Below are positions 1 to 8,547 of a DNA stretch of 64,000 bases, piece by piece; the first letter of the stretch is position 1; every line of letters begins with the position of its first letter. A program made the position numbers and the translations under genes. The notes under the pieces are model-generated. The model was not told where the DNA came from, ran no database searches, and saw only the letters and a program-made list of their open reading frames with translations. Origin of the DNA: Haladaptatus sp. DYF46 (GTDB lineage Archaea > Halobacteriota > Halobacteria > Halobacteriales > Haladaptataceae). The stretch lies in the NCBI RefSeq assembly GCF_021083305.1, contig NZ_JAJFAY010000007.1, positions 124,001-188,000 of the forward strand. The letters run 5' to 3'.

Positions 1-524
1 CATGCTTCGTATACGTCGCCCTCGGAGGTTGCACCATCGCCGAAATAACAGAGCGTCGCGGCATCTTCCTTGGCGATTTCTTGTGCCCACCCGAGTCCCG
101 CGGCGTGTAATGCTTGTGAGCCAACTGGAACAGATGGAGCCATCATACGGTCGTCTGGGGAAACCGCGGCACCTTCCTCCATCCCCATCGCGTACCAGAG
201 CAACATGTGCGGCGGTGTGTTCCGTGAAAGATACGCGGGTTGTTCTCGAAATGACGTCACCATCCAATCGGCATCCGTAAGTGCCATCGCACTTCCGACC
301 TGTGCGGCCTCTTGCCCAATTGCCGGAGCATAGGTGCCGAGTTGACCGCGTCGCTGTAAGGCGATCGCACGTTCATCGAGGCGGCGTGAGAGTTTCATTG
401 TTCGGTACATTGCGAGTAAGCGATCCTCATCGAGATCAGGGTCGAGGTCGGTATCTATCGACCCATCCGAGGCCAACACCTGAACGTAATCGATGGTAAA
501 TTCGATGGCGTGGTCACGAGGCAT
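1..524 (-). CDS. 2-oxoacid (pyruvate/branched-chain type) dehydrogenase E1 alpha subunit, 5' part
   Basis: Only the N-terminal ~174 residues are in the window; the gene runs off the left edge. The ATG at 522-524 gives a product starting MPRDHAIEF. The reading frame shows the hallmarks of thiamine-diphosphate E1 alpha chains: an SRRLDERAIALQRRG helix, a GTYAPAIGQEAAQVG segment and the ThDP/Mg motif start CYFGDGATSEGDVYEA. The family decarboxylates a 2-oxoacid and passes the acyl group to an E2 lipoyl protein; the substrate (pyruvate, acetoin or branched-chain oxoacid) cannot be told from this part. The beta subunit would be expected immediately downstream, outside the window. Confidence 0.9.
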   Translation of the reverse strand, partial: MPRDHAIEFTIDYVQVLASDGSIDTDLDPDLDEDRLLAMYRTMKLSRRLDERAIALQRRGQLGTYAPAIGQEAAQVGSAMALTDADWMVTSFREQPAYLSRNTPPHMLLWYAMGMEEGAAVSPDDRMMAPSVPVGSQALHAAGLGWAQEIAKEDAATLCYFGDGATSEGDVYEA

Positions 525-744
525 GGGAGAAGAAGCATACGTTAGCCAGATACTTAGAGAGTTTTCCACGTCAGTGTACAACTCGTTGGCTATTAGGACA
601 CGAGCGGACAGCACAGGGTGCAGCGCTCGGAACAGAACACCGAGCTCGTCAACATCCACAAAATGCTTAGAGTGTGAACAAGTCGAGGGAAAGTACCTGA
701 ATGTACTCGAGCACGCGAAGAACATTACCAAAACGAATGACGTG

Positions 745-987
745 ATGGTCACACGATTGGGCTATCGAGAGGTTGCGACGCACTATTGCTGTGCGTACAC
801 AAACGACGGCTATCGAGTGATGGAGGAGATGGCTGAACGCATTCCCGGCGTGACCTACAAAGAGTCACGCACGTTGTCGGTCGACGATGCGATGGGCGTC
901 GGTGGCCATCACATCGAAATCACGTTCGCCCATCCCGACGTAGCCGGATGGATGCGAGCCCACGAAGCCAACGCGGGAGGAAATTAA
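745..987 (+). CDS. Hypothetical protein, probable truncated gene
   Basis: The frame from about 670 to 987 has convincing haloarchaeal coding character (acidic, GC-rich third positions) and ends in TAA at 985-987. I place the start at the ATG at 745, but coding-like sequence continues upstream in the same frame to about 670, where it degrades into a poor Ser/Thr/Arg-rich stretch. Visible features are one CC pair, a GVGGHHIEITF segment and a hydrophilic end. I do not recognise the family. It could be the C-terminal part of a gene broken by rearrangement near the E1 alpha promoter. The window holds no homologue to compare. Confidence 0.4.
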   Translation: MVTRLGYREVATHYCCAYTNDGYRVMEEMAERIPGVTYKESRTLSVDDAMGVGGHHIEITFAHPDVAGWMRAHEANAGGN

Positions 988-1551
988 CCACGGACGGAGC
1001 GGATTATACCATTGTAATCACGGGGGTTCGCAGAACCCCCGCTCGAACCAAACCACTACACGAGATTCACACCGCACTGCCGGTGACACATGGTGGTACT
1101 AGTGGGTTGATTACGGTGGAGTGCGTCTTTTTCTGCGAAACGGAGGGGGTCGTTCTCGCGATCCCCTTCTATTACAACGATATTATCAACAGACGCTGTG
1201 GGAGTAGAGGAGACGAGTCGTACTATCGGCGAGAATTGTATCGGAAATACCCGGTTCTATTATTGCGACAGAAGGGAAGACCGAAAATTGGAATCTCACT
1301 CCCACTCAAAAGTCAGTCGATAGCACTGTTTGCGTGCATCAATCACGGACGGTCGTGAGTCAACGAGATCTTGCTCGAGCAACGTCGCTTCGTACCGAGA
1401 TTAAACGTTCGTTCCGCGAGAGTGTTCAGAACCTTCTGTCCTGGGCACTCACCAGTCCTGATCAAAACATCGACAAGCTAATGCATCAGATCGAAGGAAT
1501 GTTCGTCTAACGTGCGAAGTCAAGTAAAAAGAGACCAACCAACCCATCGAA
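988..1551. other. Intergenic or decayed stretch; possible 51-codon gene remnant
   Basis: No confident gene. The plus frame from GTG 1355 to TAA 1510 encodes a helical, protein-like sequence (SQRDLARATSLRTEIKRS, then ALTSPDQNIDKLMHQIEG). It may be the C-terminal end of a lost gene. The rest, 988-1350, has no reading frame of coding quality on either strand. Confidence 0.4.
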
Positions 1552-2226
1552 TTATTTCGGTGTGTATCGTTCGAGGAACATCTCCAAGTCCCGAAACGCA
1601 TCAAGACGGTCGGTCAGAGTCTCGTGACTCCACTCCCACCACTCGGACCGAATAAGACGTCCAGCGGTCTCCTCGTCGAAACGGACTCCGATATGTTCGG
1701 CAGGGACACCCCCGACGATGGTATAAGGATCAACATCATGGGTGACGACGGCACCGGATGCAACGACAGCACCAGTTCCGATTTCCACACCGGGAAGAAC
1801 GGTCGCACCGTGTCCAATCCAGACATCGTGACTGACATTGACGCGATCGTCGGCACGCCATTCAAAGACCGACTCGTCGTTCTCGCCCATCCCATAGATC
1901 TCCGCCCTGTAGGTGAAGTGGTGAGCCGTGGGGCGGTCAATGGGGTGGTTCGTTGGTCCGAGGCGGACATCTGATGCGATGTTGCCGAACCGCCCAATTT
2001 TGGTGTAATCCAATTGAACCCGCTCCATTAGATAGGTGTAATCGCCAATGGTCGAGTTACTCACGCGCGTTTCCGGCCGAATTTCGGTCCACCGTCCGAG
2101 CGTGCTGTCCGTAATAATGACGGGGTCGTGAAGCGTCGGTTCCTCGGAGAGTGCCGTCACACGAGAAGTACCGTAAGAGTCGACGAAGTACCCGTCGTCC
2201 GATTTTGTTCCGACGTGTTTGCTCAT
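1552..2226 (-). CDS. Phosphonate-cluster hexapeptide-repeat acyltransferase (LbH family)
   Basis: 224 residues of left-handed beta-helix transferase, with isoleucine-patch hexapeptides through the middle and the typical C-terminal block VWIGHGATVLPGVEIGTG, then GAVVTHDVDPYTIVGGVPA. Residues around VRLGPTNHPIDRPTAHHFTYR and the DDRVNVSHDVWIGHG block match the xenobiotic acetyltransferase-like family that recurs in C-P lyase loci (the TIGR03308-type phosphonate-associated transferase). The start ATG overlaps the phnE stop by 4 bp, so it is the last gene of the phnD-phnC-phnE operon. Role inferred: acetylation of an aminoalkylphosphonate or another phosphonate intermediate. The acceptor is unknown. 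Confidence 0.88.
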   Translation of the reverse strand: MSKHVGTKSDDGYFVDSYGTSRVTALSEEPTLHDPVIITDSTLGRWTEIRPETRVSNSTIGDYTYLMERVQLDYTKIGRFGNIASDVRLGPTNHPIDRPTAHHFTYRAEIYGMGENDESVFEWRADDRVNVSHDVWIGHGATVLPGVEIGTGAVVASGAVVTHDVDPYTIVGGVPAEHIGVRFDEETAGRLIRSEWWEWSHETLTDRLDAFRDLEMFLERYTPK

Positions 2227-3179
2227 CGGGCGAACGCCTCCCTCGTTTTCACGGGAAACTCCCGTATGATTTCGACGAACCCTTTCGTCTCCGTATCGTC
2301 ACGAAGCCGCGAACGTATTCGCTGGCTGGTCATCTCGATGGCGAGGATGAGCACCACCGAGACGAGGATTGCCGCCATCATATTCGTATACTGGAACGTC
2401 TGGCGCTGCATGTTCATCACGAATCCGAGTCCACCTGCGCCGATGAGTCCGAGCGTGATGGCGATCCGAACGTTCAGTTCGAAGATGTACATTCCCCACG
2501 CGATGTACTGTCGAATCACCTGCGAGAGCATGCCGAAGTAGACCGTCTGTTTCTTGTTCGCACCCGTCGACTGGACACCTTCGACGGGACCGTCGTCTAT
2601 TTCTTCGAGTTCGTCGGTGAACAACCGGCCGAGATAGCCCATCGTATCGACGGCGATGGCGAGAGTACCTGTGAACGGCGTCACGCCGCCCAACGGAATG
2701 AAGATGAGCGCCCAGACGAGCGCGGGAATCGCGCGGATGACGCTCATCGTGATCCGGAAGACGAAGTTGAACGGAAACGGCGTCACTCGCTCGGAACCGA
2801 GCGTTCCCATGACGAGCGCCCCTGGAAGGCCCAGGAGCGTCCCCGTGAACGCCATCGAAATCGTAACCACCGATAGATTCAGCAGATTTTCGGCGAGGAT
2901 GAAGTCGATGTACCGCCCCACGTCGAGTATTGGGAGGCCGATAACGGTCGTCATCGGGAAGTAGTCGCCGAGTGCGTCCGCGAACGCCGGCCAGTACGCA
3001 ACGAGTTTCGTCACGGAGAATCCGACGACCGTGTACGTCGCACCGAAGGCTATCATGACGAAGCCGAACCCGACGAGATACAGCAGCCTTCGGAGTCGTT
3101 TCTGCTGTCGAATGGTTTCGAGCCGACCCCGCACGTTCCCATCGAAGGAATCGGACTGGGTGGACGTATCGAGACTCAT
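2223..3179 (-). CDS. phnE: Phosphonate ABC transporter permease PhnE
   Basis: 318 residues with about six hydrophobic segments and the inner-membrane-component signature near the C-terminus (ELNVRIAITLGLIGAGGLG). A ~50-residue hydrophilic N-terminus precedes the first membrane segment (LLYLVGFGFVMIAFGATY). It forms the membrane channel that works with PhnC and the lipoprotein PhnD. Its start overlaps the phnC stop by 4 bp and its stop overlaps the acyltransferase start by 4 bp, implying translational coupling. Confidence 0.95.
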   Translation of the reverse strand: MSLDTSTQSDSFDGNVRGRLETIRQQKRLRRLLYLVGFGFVMIAFGATYTVVGFSVTKLVAYWPAFADALGDYFPMTTVIGLPILDVGRYIDFILAENLLNLSVVTISMAFTGTLLGLPGALVMGTLGSERVTPFPFNFVFRITMSVIRAIPALVWALIFIPLGGVTPFTGTLAIAVDTMGYLGRLFTDELEEIDDGPVEGVQSTGANKKQTVYFGMLSQVIRQYIAWGMYIFELNVRIAITLGLIGAGGLGFVMNMQRQTFQYTNMMAAILVSVVLILAIEMTSQRIRSRLRDDTETKGFVEIIREFPVKTREAFAR

Positions 3180-3991
3180 TGCGGCTCTCCGAGAATCCTG
3201 TTCGTTCGGTCGCGTCTTGGCTCGTCTGACGTGCTTGCCACCGTGGGCTCGGTCGGCATTCCCATTCCGACTGTCTCGACTTCGCCGTAGAGGTCGTCGA
3301 TGACTGCTCGGGTGAGTTCTTCCTTTCCGCCATCGAAAACGATCGACCCGTCACGGAGGCCGATAAATCGGTCGCCGAAGTATCGGGCGATGTTCACCTG
3401 ATGCAGGCTCGTCAGCGTCGCGATGCCGTACTTCCGGGAGGCCTTCCTAAGGTACTCCATCACGCGCTCCGCGCTCGCCGGGTCGAGACTCGCGACTGGT
3501 TCGTCGGCGAGCATGAGTTGGGGATTTTGGACGAGAGCACGTGAAATACCGACGCGCTGCTGTTGGCCGCCGCTCATGTGAGCGACGCGTTGATCGGCTT
3601 CGTCAAGGAGTCCGACGGTCTGCAACGCATCGAGCGCTCTGAGTTGATCGGTCTCGTCATTTTGTTCGAGCACGCTCCGGACGAATCCGGTTCGGTTCAG
3701 CGAGCCCGTCAGGGCGTTTGCGAACGCAGACAACTCTTCGACGAGATTGTGCTGTTGAAACACCATTGCGACGTCCGACCGCGACCCGGTCGATTCTTCT
3801 CCGCCGATCTTTATCGTTCCGTTCGTCGGGGCGGTTAACCCGTTAATACATCGGAGGAGCGTCGACTTTCCGGCCCCGGACTGTCCGAGAAGGACCACGA
3901 ACTCGTCCGACTCGACGCTGAGCGAGACGTCGTCGAGCGCCGTCACGTCCCCGTATCGTTTCGATAGATTCCGTACTGTGAGTGTACTCAT
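3176..3991 (-). CDS. phnC: Phosphonate ABC transporter ATP-binding protein PhnC
   Basis: 271 residues with Walker A GQSGAGKST (about residues 36-44), signature MSGGQQQRVGISRAL, Walker B LMLADEPVASLDP and a SLHQVNIA H-loop region. Closest in pattern to PhnC, which powers phosphonate or phosphate uptake with PhnE and PhnD. A ~30-residue hydrophilic C-terminal tail is extra compared with the core ABC domain. Starts 22 bp after phnD on the minus strand and overlaps phnE by 4 bp. Confidence 0.95.
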   Translation of the reverse strand: MSTLTVRNLSKRYGDVTALDDVSLSVESDEFVVLLGQSGAGKSTLLRCINGLTAPTNGTIKIGGEESTGSRSDVAMVFQQHNLVEELSAFANALTGSLNRTGFVRSVLEQNDETDQLRALDALQTVGLLDEADQRVAHMSGGQQQRVGISRALVQNPQLMLADEPVASLDPASAERVMEYLRKASRKYGIATLTSLHQVNIARYFGDRFIGLRDGSIVFDGGKEELTRAVIDDLYGEVETVGMGMPTEPTVASTSDEPRRDRTNRILGEPQ

Positions 3992-4013
3992 ACGAATTGT
4001 ATTCTACCGTCGA

Positions 4014-5048
4014 TTAGCTCTCTTGCGTCAGGTCGATACCGAGTTCGTTGACGCGCATTATGACCGGTTGATAGTCGTCCATCGACGTGTCTTTCAGCGT
4101 CGTAAACGGAAGCGACCCGTCGTAGTCGTCACCCTTGTACTGCTTCATCTTCTCCTCGGTGGCCGAATGAAGCGTCTTCTCTATTGTGTCCTTCATTGGG
4201 TCGTCCCAGCTTTTTCGTGCGTAGATCGGTTGTTTCGGGATCGGCTCCGACCACAGGAATACATCGAGATCGGGGCTCGCCGACCCGGCATCGTCCACGT
4301 ACGCGGACTTCTCTTTGACCTCGTCGGGGAGGTCGCTTTTCGGGACGTTTTTCATGCCGTTGCCTCCCCACGTCGAACACGCATCGGCTTTATCGTTGAT
4401 GAGCTGTTGGAGCGCCGCCTCGTGGTTCGACCACGACCCTTGGAAGTCCGCTCCTTCGTCACTACCTGGGGCTTTTCCGATTTCGAGCCCGGCGTTTTTC
4501 AGTTCGTAGAGTGCGTAAATCGACCCCGACGTCGACAATGGGTCGGCGAATGCCATCGTTTTTCCATCGACGTCGGCCGGTTTCGAGATGCCGCTTCCGG
4601 GCTGTGTCATCATCAGCGAGTAATAAAACGCCGTGCCGCCCGTAACTGCCGTTCCCATGACGTCCATCTTGTCGCTCGCGGCGATAAGCGTGATATCGTC
4701 CATCCCGATTTCGGCCTGTTCGGATTTAAGCGCAGGGAGGATCGCCGAATAATCGAGCGGCACGCGATAGTTGACTTTCAGACCGTCGATCTCAGCTTCA
4801 AGGTACTTCTTCATCGGCATGTACTGTTTTTTCACCTCCGTGGGGTTGTCGGGCGTGAGGAGGATGGTGATCTCTTTGGATTTCTTCGACGAACCCATCG
4901 TCGTCCCGCTGCCTGCGGCGTCGGATTTGGAATCACCGGAACAGCCGGCCAATGCGGCCGTTCCTGCTGCACCCGCCGCCGTGATGAAGCCTCGTCGAGT
5001 GGTAATCGAATGAAATCGGGTCGTTTCAGTTTCGAAGTCTGTCGTCAT
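4014..5048 (-). CDS. phnD: Phosphonate-binding lipoprotein PhnD
   Basis: 344 residues. The N-terminus carries a twin-arginine-type signal (TTRRGFITAAGAAG) followed by a haloarchaeal lipobox, LAGC, so it should be exported folded and lipid-anchored. The mature part is a PhnD/SsuA-like type-2 periplasmic binding fold with EITILLTPDNPTEVKKQYMP at the start, SGSIYALYELKNAGLEIG in the middle and WSEPIPKQPIYARKSW near the end. First gene of the phnD-phnC-phnE-acyltransferase operon, divergent from phnG. Confidence 0.95.
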   Translation of the reverse strand: MTTDFETETTRFHSITTRRGFITAAGAAGTAALAGCSGDSKSDAAGSGTTMGSSKKSKEITILLTPDNPTEVKKQYMPMKKYLEAEIDGLKVNYRVPLDYSAILPALKSEQAEIGMDDITLIAASDKMDVMGTAVTGGTAFYYSLMMTQPGSGISKPADVDGKTMAFADPLSTSGSIYALYELKNAGLEIGKAPGSDEGADFQGSWSNHEAALQQLINDKADACSTWGGNGMKNVPKSDLPDEVKEKSAYVDDAGSASPDLDVFLWSEPIPKQPIYARKSWDDPMKDTIEKTLHSATEEKMKQYKGDDYDGSLPFTTLKDTSMDDYQPVIMRVNELGIDLTQES

Positions 5049-5325
5049 ACAGGCGGTGCAAGTGAAGGTTCCCGGATAACCGTTGTCTGGGTACAGTACT
5101 GATGGCTGTTCGGAAAGGGTCGAGAGTGCACAGTCGGCTTGATACCTACATGCCGTTCATAAGTCAACGTTCCAATGGGTGGAATTACGTGGGCCTATTC
5201 TCGTGAGTCCGTACCTGTCCGGACCGTCATTCGAGGCGACGGCGTTCGGCCACCTCCCATTTCGGATACGCGAGAGTACCCAGCGAACCCTTATGCGGAC
5301 TCTGTCGGAGTCACCGACCGAACAC
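5049..5325. promoter_or_regulatory. Divergent promoter region between phnD and phnG
   Basis: This 277-bp spacer must hold both phn promoters. An AT-leaning patch (cttatg) lies about 36 bp before the phnG ATG at 5326. A second (ggttatccg on the minus strand, 5073-5081) lies about 25-33 bp before the phnD ATG. These spacings suit short-leader or leaderless haloarchaeal transcripts with a TATA box near -27, but neither box is a strong match. No clear operator palindrome was found. The reading frame open upstream of 5326 lies in this region and is probably not translated. Confidence 0.5.
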
Positions 5326-5772
5326 ATGACTGACCCAACCGACAGAACGGACCGGTTCGAGCTGATCGCCGCGTGCGACGGTGACACGCTCGTCGGACTC
5401 GCCGACGATCTCCTCGACGGCGAAAGGCCGCTCCGTATTCTGCAAGAACCGAAGCCACAACTGGTGATGCACCGCGTCCGCGAACCGGTCGAGCGACGAC
5501 CGTTCAATCTCGGCGAAGTACTCGTTACCGCCGCAGAAGTCGCGTTCGCGGATGAACGGGGATTCGCGATGGTCGCGGGAAAAGCCGAATCGAAGGCCGT
5601 CTCGGGAGCGATAGTCGACGCCGCAGTCGCCGGTGACCATCCGGAAGCAAACCGCATCTGTACAGTTCTCATCGACGCCGAAACCGACCGCGAGGCAACG
5701 CGACGGAGACAGTGGAACGAGAGTCGAGCCACGACGGTGGAGTTCGAGACGCTGGAGGACGAGGACGAATGA
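5326..5772 (+). CDS. phnG: C-P lyase core subunit PhnG
   Basis: 148 residues from ATG 5326, close to the ~150 of characterised PhnG. Family traits: RFELIAACDGDTLVGLADDL at the start, VREPVERRPFNLGEVLVT (the ribose/phosphonate-site loop region) and a C-terminal ATRRRQWNESRATTVEFETL. With PhnH, PhnI and PhnJ it forms the core complex that couples phosphonate to ATP-derived ribose. An upstream in-frame ATG at 5179 would add a 49-residue N-terminus absent from the family and would cover the promoter, so it was not chosen. Stop overlaps the phnH ATG (ATGA). Confidence 0.93.
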   Translation: MTDPTDRTDRFELIAACDGDTLVGLADDLLDGERPLRILQEPKPQLVMHRVREPVERRPFNLGEVLVTAAEVAFADERGFAMVAGKAESKAVSGAIVDAAVAGDHPEANRICTVLIDAETDREATRRRQWNESRATTVEFETLEDEDE

Positions 5773-6344
5773 GGGCGCTCGATATCGATCCGGTTCACGA
5801 CACGCGAGCGACCTTCCGGTCGCTCGTCGACGCGACGAGCCGACCAGGGACTGTCGAAACGACGGCGATTGCCCCGGCAACATATTCGATTGTCGCGACG
5901 CTCGTCGATCACGAGGTGACACTCTACGGCGGGAGCGACGAACTCCACACGACGCTCGAACGCGAGAGCCGACTCGACAGCGCACCGTTCGAAGAAGCCG
6001 ACGTCATCGTCGTCGATGGCGATACCGACGGCGACGTAACTGCCGCCAAACGGGGCAGTCTAAAAGAACCAAGTGACGGTGCGACGCTCGTCTACGACGT
6101 AGAGACGCTCGCCACGGATGCCGCGCCGGACGCCGACGCTCTGCCCGTTGCCGTCAGTGGCCCCGGAGTTCCGGACACTCGAACGTTCTATGCCGAGGGG
6201 ATACCCGCCGAAGAGGTCGAGGCGATAGCGACGGCACAGTCGTCGTACCCTCGAGGTGTGGACGTGTACCTAACAGCGGATGATCGCGTCGTCGGGCTTC
6301 CACGGTCGGTCACCCTGACGGTCGTCGACGAGGAGGGGACGTAG
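5769..6344 (+). CDS. phnH: C-P lyase core subunit PhnH
   Basis: 191 residues from the ATG at 5769, which shares ATGA with the phnG stop. Begins with the family pattern IDPVHDTRATFRSLVDATSRPGT and has the PhnH landmarks LVDHEVTLYGG and GTARRGS-like AAKRGSLKEPSDGATLVYD, then SGPGVPDTRTF. PhnH is a structural dimer subunit of the PhnGHIJ core with a degenerate PLP-transferase fold. Immediately abuts phnI (TAG followed by ATG). Confidence 0.93.
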   Translation: MRALDIDPVHDTRATFRSLVDATSRPGTVETTAIAPATYSIVATLVDHEVTLYGGSDELHTTLERESRLDSAPFEEADVIVVDGDTDGDVTAAKRGSLKEPSDGATLVYDVETLATDAAPDADALPVAVSGPGVPDTRTFYAEGIPAEEVEAIATAQSSYPRGVDVYLTADDRVVGLPRSVTLTVVDEEGT

Positions 6345-7463
6345 ATGGGCTACGTCGCGGTCAAGGCAGGTGAGAAGGTCATCCGCCGTTCGGAGGAACT
6401 CTTCGAAAAGCGGCGCGTCGAAGGGGAGGACGAACAACTATCCGTCGAGCAGATCGAATCGCAGTTCGGTCGCCTCGTCGGGCAGGTGATGAGCGAAGGC
6501 GGACTGTACGCGCCGAAGCTCGCGGCACGGGTGATAAAGCAGGCACAGGGGGACGCCGCCGAGGCCGCGTTTCTCCTGCGTGCGTATCGTTCGACACTTG
6601 AGCGGTCCGACGAATCGACGTCGTCGGACCCGGATTCCATGTTCGCCACTCGGCGGGTCTCGCCGGCGTACAAGGACGTCCCCGGCGGGCAGATACTCGG
6701 GGCGACGAAAGATTACACCCAGCGGCTCATCGACTTCGATTTCGACGGGACGGATCCGACCGAGGAGTGGGACCTCGGGAATAGCGAACCGACTTCGTTG
6801 CGAAACGTGATGGAAGTACTCCGCGAGGAGAACCTCGTCAAAGACCCGAGCCCCATCGTGGACGATACGCCGACGGACACGACCCGCGAACCGGTGATGT
6901 TTCCAGCTTCCCGCGATGCGATCCTTCAGGAACTCGCGCGAGGTGAAACAGGTGCGGTGACGGCGCTCGCCTATAGTGCGCTCCGGGGATATGGGCAGGT
7001 ACATCCGACGCTCGGCGAGGTTCGCGTCGGCGCGCTTCCAGTCGAAATCGAACACCCCTACACGGGAGATCCTGCGGAAGTAACGAGCGTCGACGTGACC
7101 GAATCGGAGAGCGTCGTTCCGGTGTACGCAAAGCGGGACGACCCGAAGTTCTCTTTCGGGTACGGACTCGTTTTCGGCCGAAACGAGCGGAAAGCCATCG
7201 GAATGACGATCCTCGACGCCTCCATCCAGCTCGACGGGAACGAACCCGCGGAGGACGCGGAATTCGTCCTCGATACGGTGGACGGAATCGACTCTTTCGG
7301 ATTCATCGAACATCTCAAACTCCCACACTACGTCACGTTCCAGAGTATTCTGGACCGTATTCGGGCGATTCGGGAACGGCAAGGATTCGATACGGGAGAG
7401 TCGGACGATGAACGCTCCGTACCCGAATGGGAGACCCCGCTGACGGTGAACGATGATGACTGA
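6345..7463 (+). CDS. phnI: C-P lyase core subunit PhnI (ATP-dependent nucleosidase step)
   Basis: 372 residues, slightly longer than bacterial PhnI. Starts MGYVAVKAGEKVI, contains LVGQVMSEGGLYAPKLAAR, PVMFPASRDAILQELARGETG and a conserved ALAYSALRGYGQVHPTLGEVR core, then FGYGLVFGRNERKAIGMTIL and FGFIEHLKLPHYVTFQSILDR. PhnI displaces adenine from ATP with the phosphonate in the GHI(L) complex, giving a ribose-5-triphosphate-alkylphosphonate. Overlaps phnJ by 11 bp. Confidence 0.96.
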   Translation: MGYVAVKAGEKVIRRSEELFEKRRVEGEDEQLSVEQIESQFGRLVGQVMSEGGLYAPKLAARVIKQAQGDAAEAAFLLRAYRSTLERSDESTSSDPDSMFATRRVSPAYKDVPGGQILGATKDYTQRLIDFDFDGTDPTEEWDLGNSEPTSLRNVMEVLREENLVKDPSPIVDDTPTDTTREPVMFPASRDAILQELARGETGAVTALAYSALRGYGQVHPTLGEVRVGALPVEIEHPYTGDPAEVTSVDVTESESVVPVYAKRDDPKFSFGYGLVFGRNERKAIGMTILDASIQLDGNEPAEDAEFVLDTVDGIDSFGFIEHLKLPHYVTFQSILDRIRAIRERQGFDTGESDDERSVPEWETPLTVNDDD

Positions 7464-8547
7464 ACACGATAGGACGAGCGACGTGGAATCGACCGCGGCG
7501 GCGGATTCGGCCGTCGCTGCCGAACCAAACTCCGTTTCGGAGGTCGTGGCGGGAACCGACGCCGGGCTTACGGGGTACAACTACGCGTATCTCGACGAAC
7601 ACACGAAACGCGAGGTCCGCCGAAACGTACTGAAGGCGATTTCTCTTCCCGGGCACCAAGTTCCCTTCGGCTCGCGCGAGATGCCGCTCGCACGTGGGTG
7701 GGGGACCGGGGGAATTCAAGTATCCCTGTCACTGCTCGGTCCGGACGACACGTTCAAAGTCATCGACCAAGGGAGTGACGAGAGTGTGAATGCGGCCAAC
7801 ATCAGACGACTGGCGGAAACGACCGCCGACGTCAAGACCACGACGGACATGACGGCGGCCTCGGTCATCCAGACGCGTCATCGGATTCCTGAGGAGGTAC
7901 TCACCGACGAGCAGATTCTGGTCCTGCAGGTACCGACGACCGACCCGCTCCGCCGCGTCGACGGCAGCGACGACGCGAATCGCCGTCGCCACGCCCATAA
8001 AAATTACTCGAAGATGTGGGTCGCGCTGTACGAGAACGTCGTCGAATGGGACGAAATCCAGATCTCAGCGCGGTATCCGGTGATGGTTGACGGCCGCTAC
8101 CTGATGGACCCGTCGCCCATTCCGCGGTGGGATACGACGAAGCTCAACGACGCGGATTCACTCTTCCTCTTCGCCGCAGGACGCGAAGCTCGAATCTACG
8201 CCGTTCCGCCCGACACCGACGTCGAACCGCTCGCGTTCGACGACCGCTCGTTTCAGGTCGAACGGTTCGACGGACGGGTGTGCCACCGCTGCGAATCGTC
8301 GGATACGTACTTGACCGAAGTTACCGACAACGATGGAACCACGCGATACGCGTGCAACGACGCCTCGTTCTGCGAGAAGCGGGCGGCAGATCCGACCCTA
8401 CCGAAGGACCATCATCTCGATGTCGATGACGTGGGGTGGGGGCCGGAAACCCCGGACCCGATCCTCTGCGACGGTGATGACGGTGTCGCGGCGAACAGCG
8501 AAGACGAATCCGCTTCTGTTGCCGAGTCAGGAGGTGACGGCGCGTGA
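7453..8547 (+). CDS. phnJ: C-P lyase catalytic radical-SAM subunit PhnJ
   Basis: 364 residues. Contains the PhnJ signature: GYNYAYLDEHTKREVRRNVL at the start, LPGHQVPFGSREMPLARGWG, and the C-terminal cysteine set CHRC, about 21 residues, then C-x5-C (ACNDASFC), which binds the 4Fe-4S cluster and supplies the radical cysteine. This enzyme cleaves the C-P bond to give the hydrocarbon and ribosyl cyclic phosphate. A ~35-residue acidic N-terminal extension and an acidic C-terminal tail of about 50 residues are additions relative to bacterial PhnJ. Shares GTGA with phnK. Confidence 0.97.
   Translation: MMTEHDRTSDVESTAAADSAVAAEPNSVSEVVAGTDAGLTGYNYAYLDEHTKREVRRNVLKAISLPGHQVPFGSREMPLARGWGTGGIQVSLSLLGPDDTFKVIDQGSDESVNAANIRRLAETTADVKTTTDMTAASVIQTRHRIPEEVLTDEQILVLQVPTTDPLRRVDGSDDANRRRHAHKNYSKMWVALYENVVEWDEIQISARYPVMVDGRYLMDPSPIPRWDTTKLNDADSLFLFAAGREARIYAVPPDTDVEPLAFDDRSFQVERFDGRVCHRCESSDTYLTEVTDNDGTTRYACNDASFCEKRAADPTLPKDHHLDVDDVGWGPETPDPILCDGDDGVAANSEDESASVAESGGDGA

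Noticed and set aside
3978-5102. Long plus-strand open frame opposite phnD
   Set aside because: Mirror of phnD codons in a GC-rich gene; Arg/Val-rich nonsense with no start signal.
6438-7580. 380-codon minus-strand frame opposite phnI
   Set aside because: Antisense shadow of phnI; no protein family pattern and it conflicts with the continuous phn operon.
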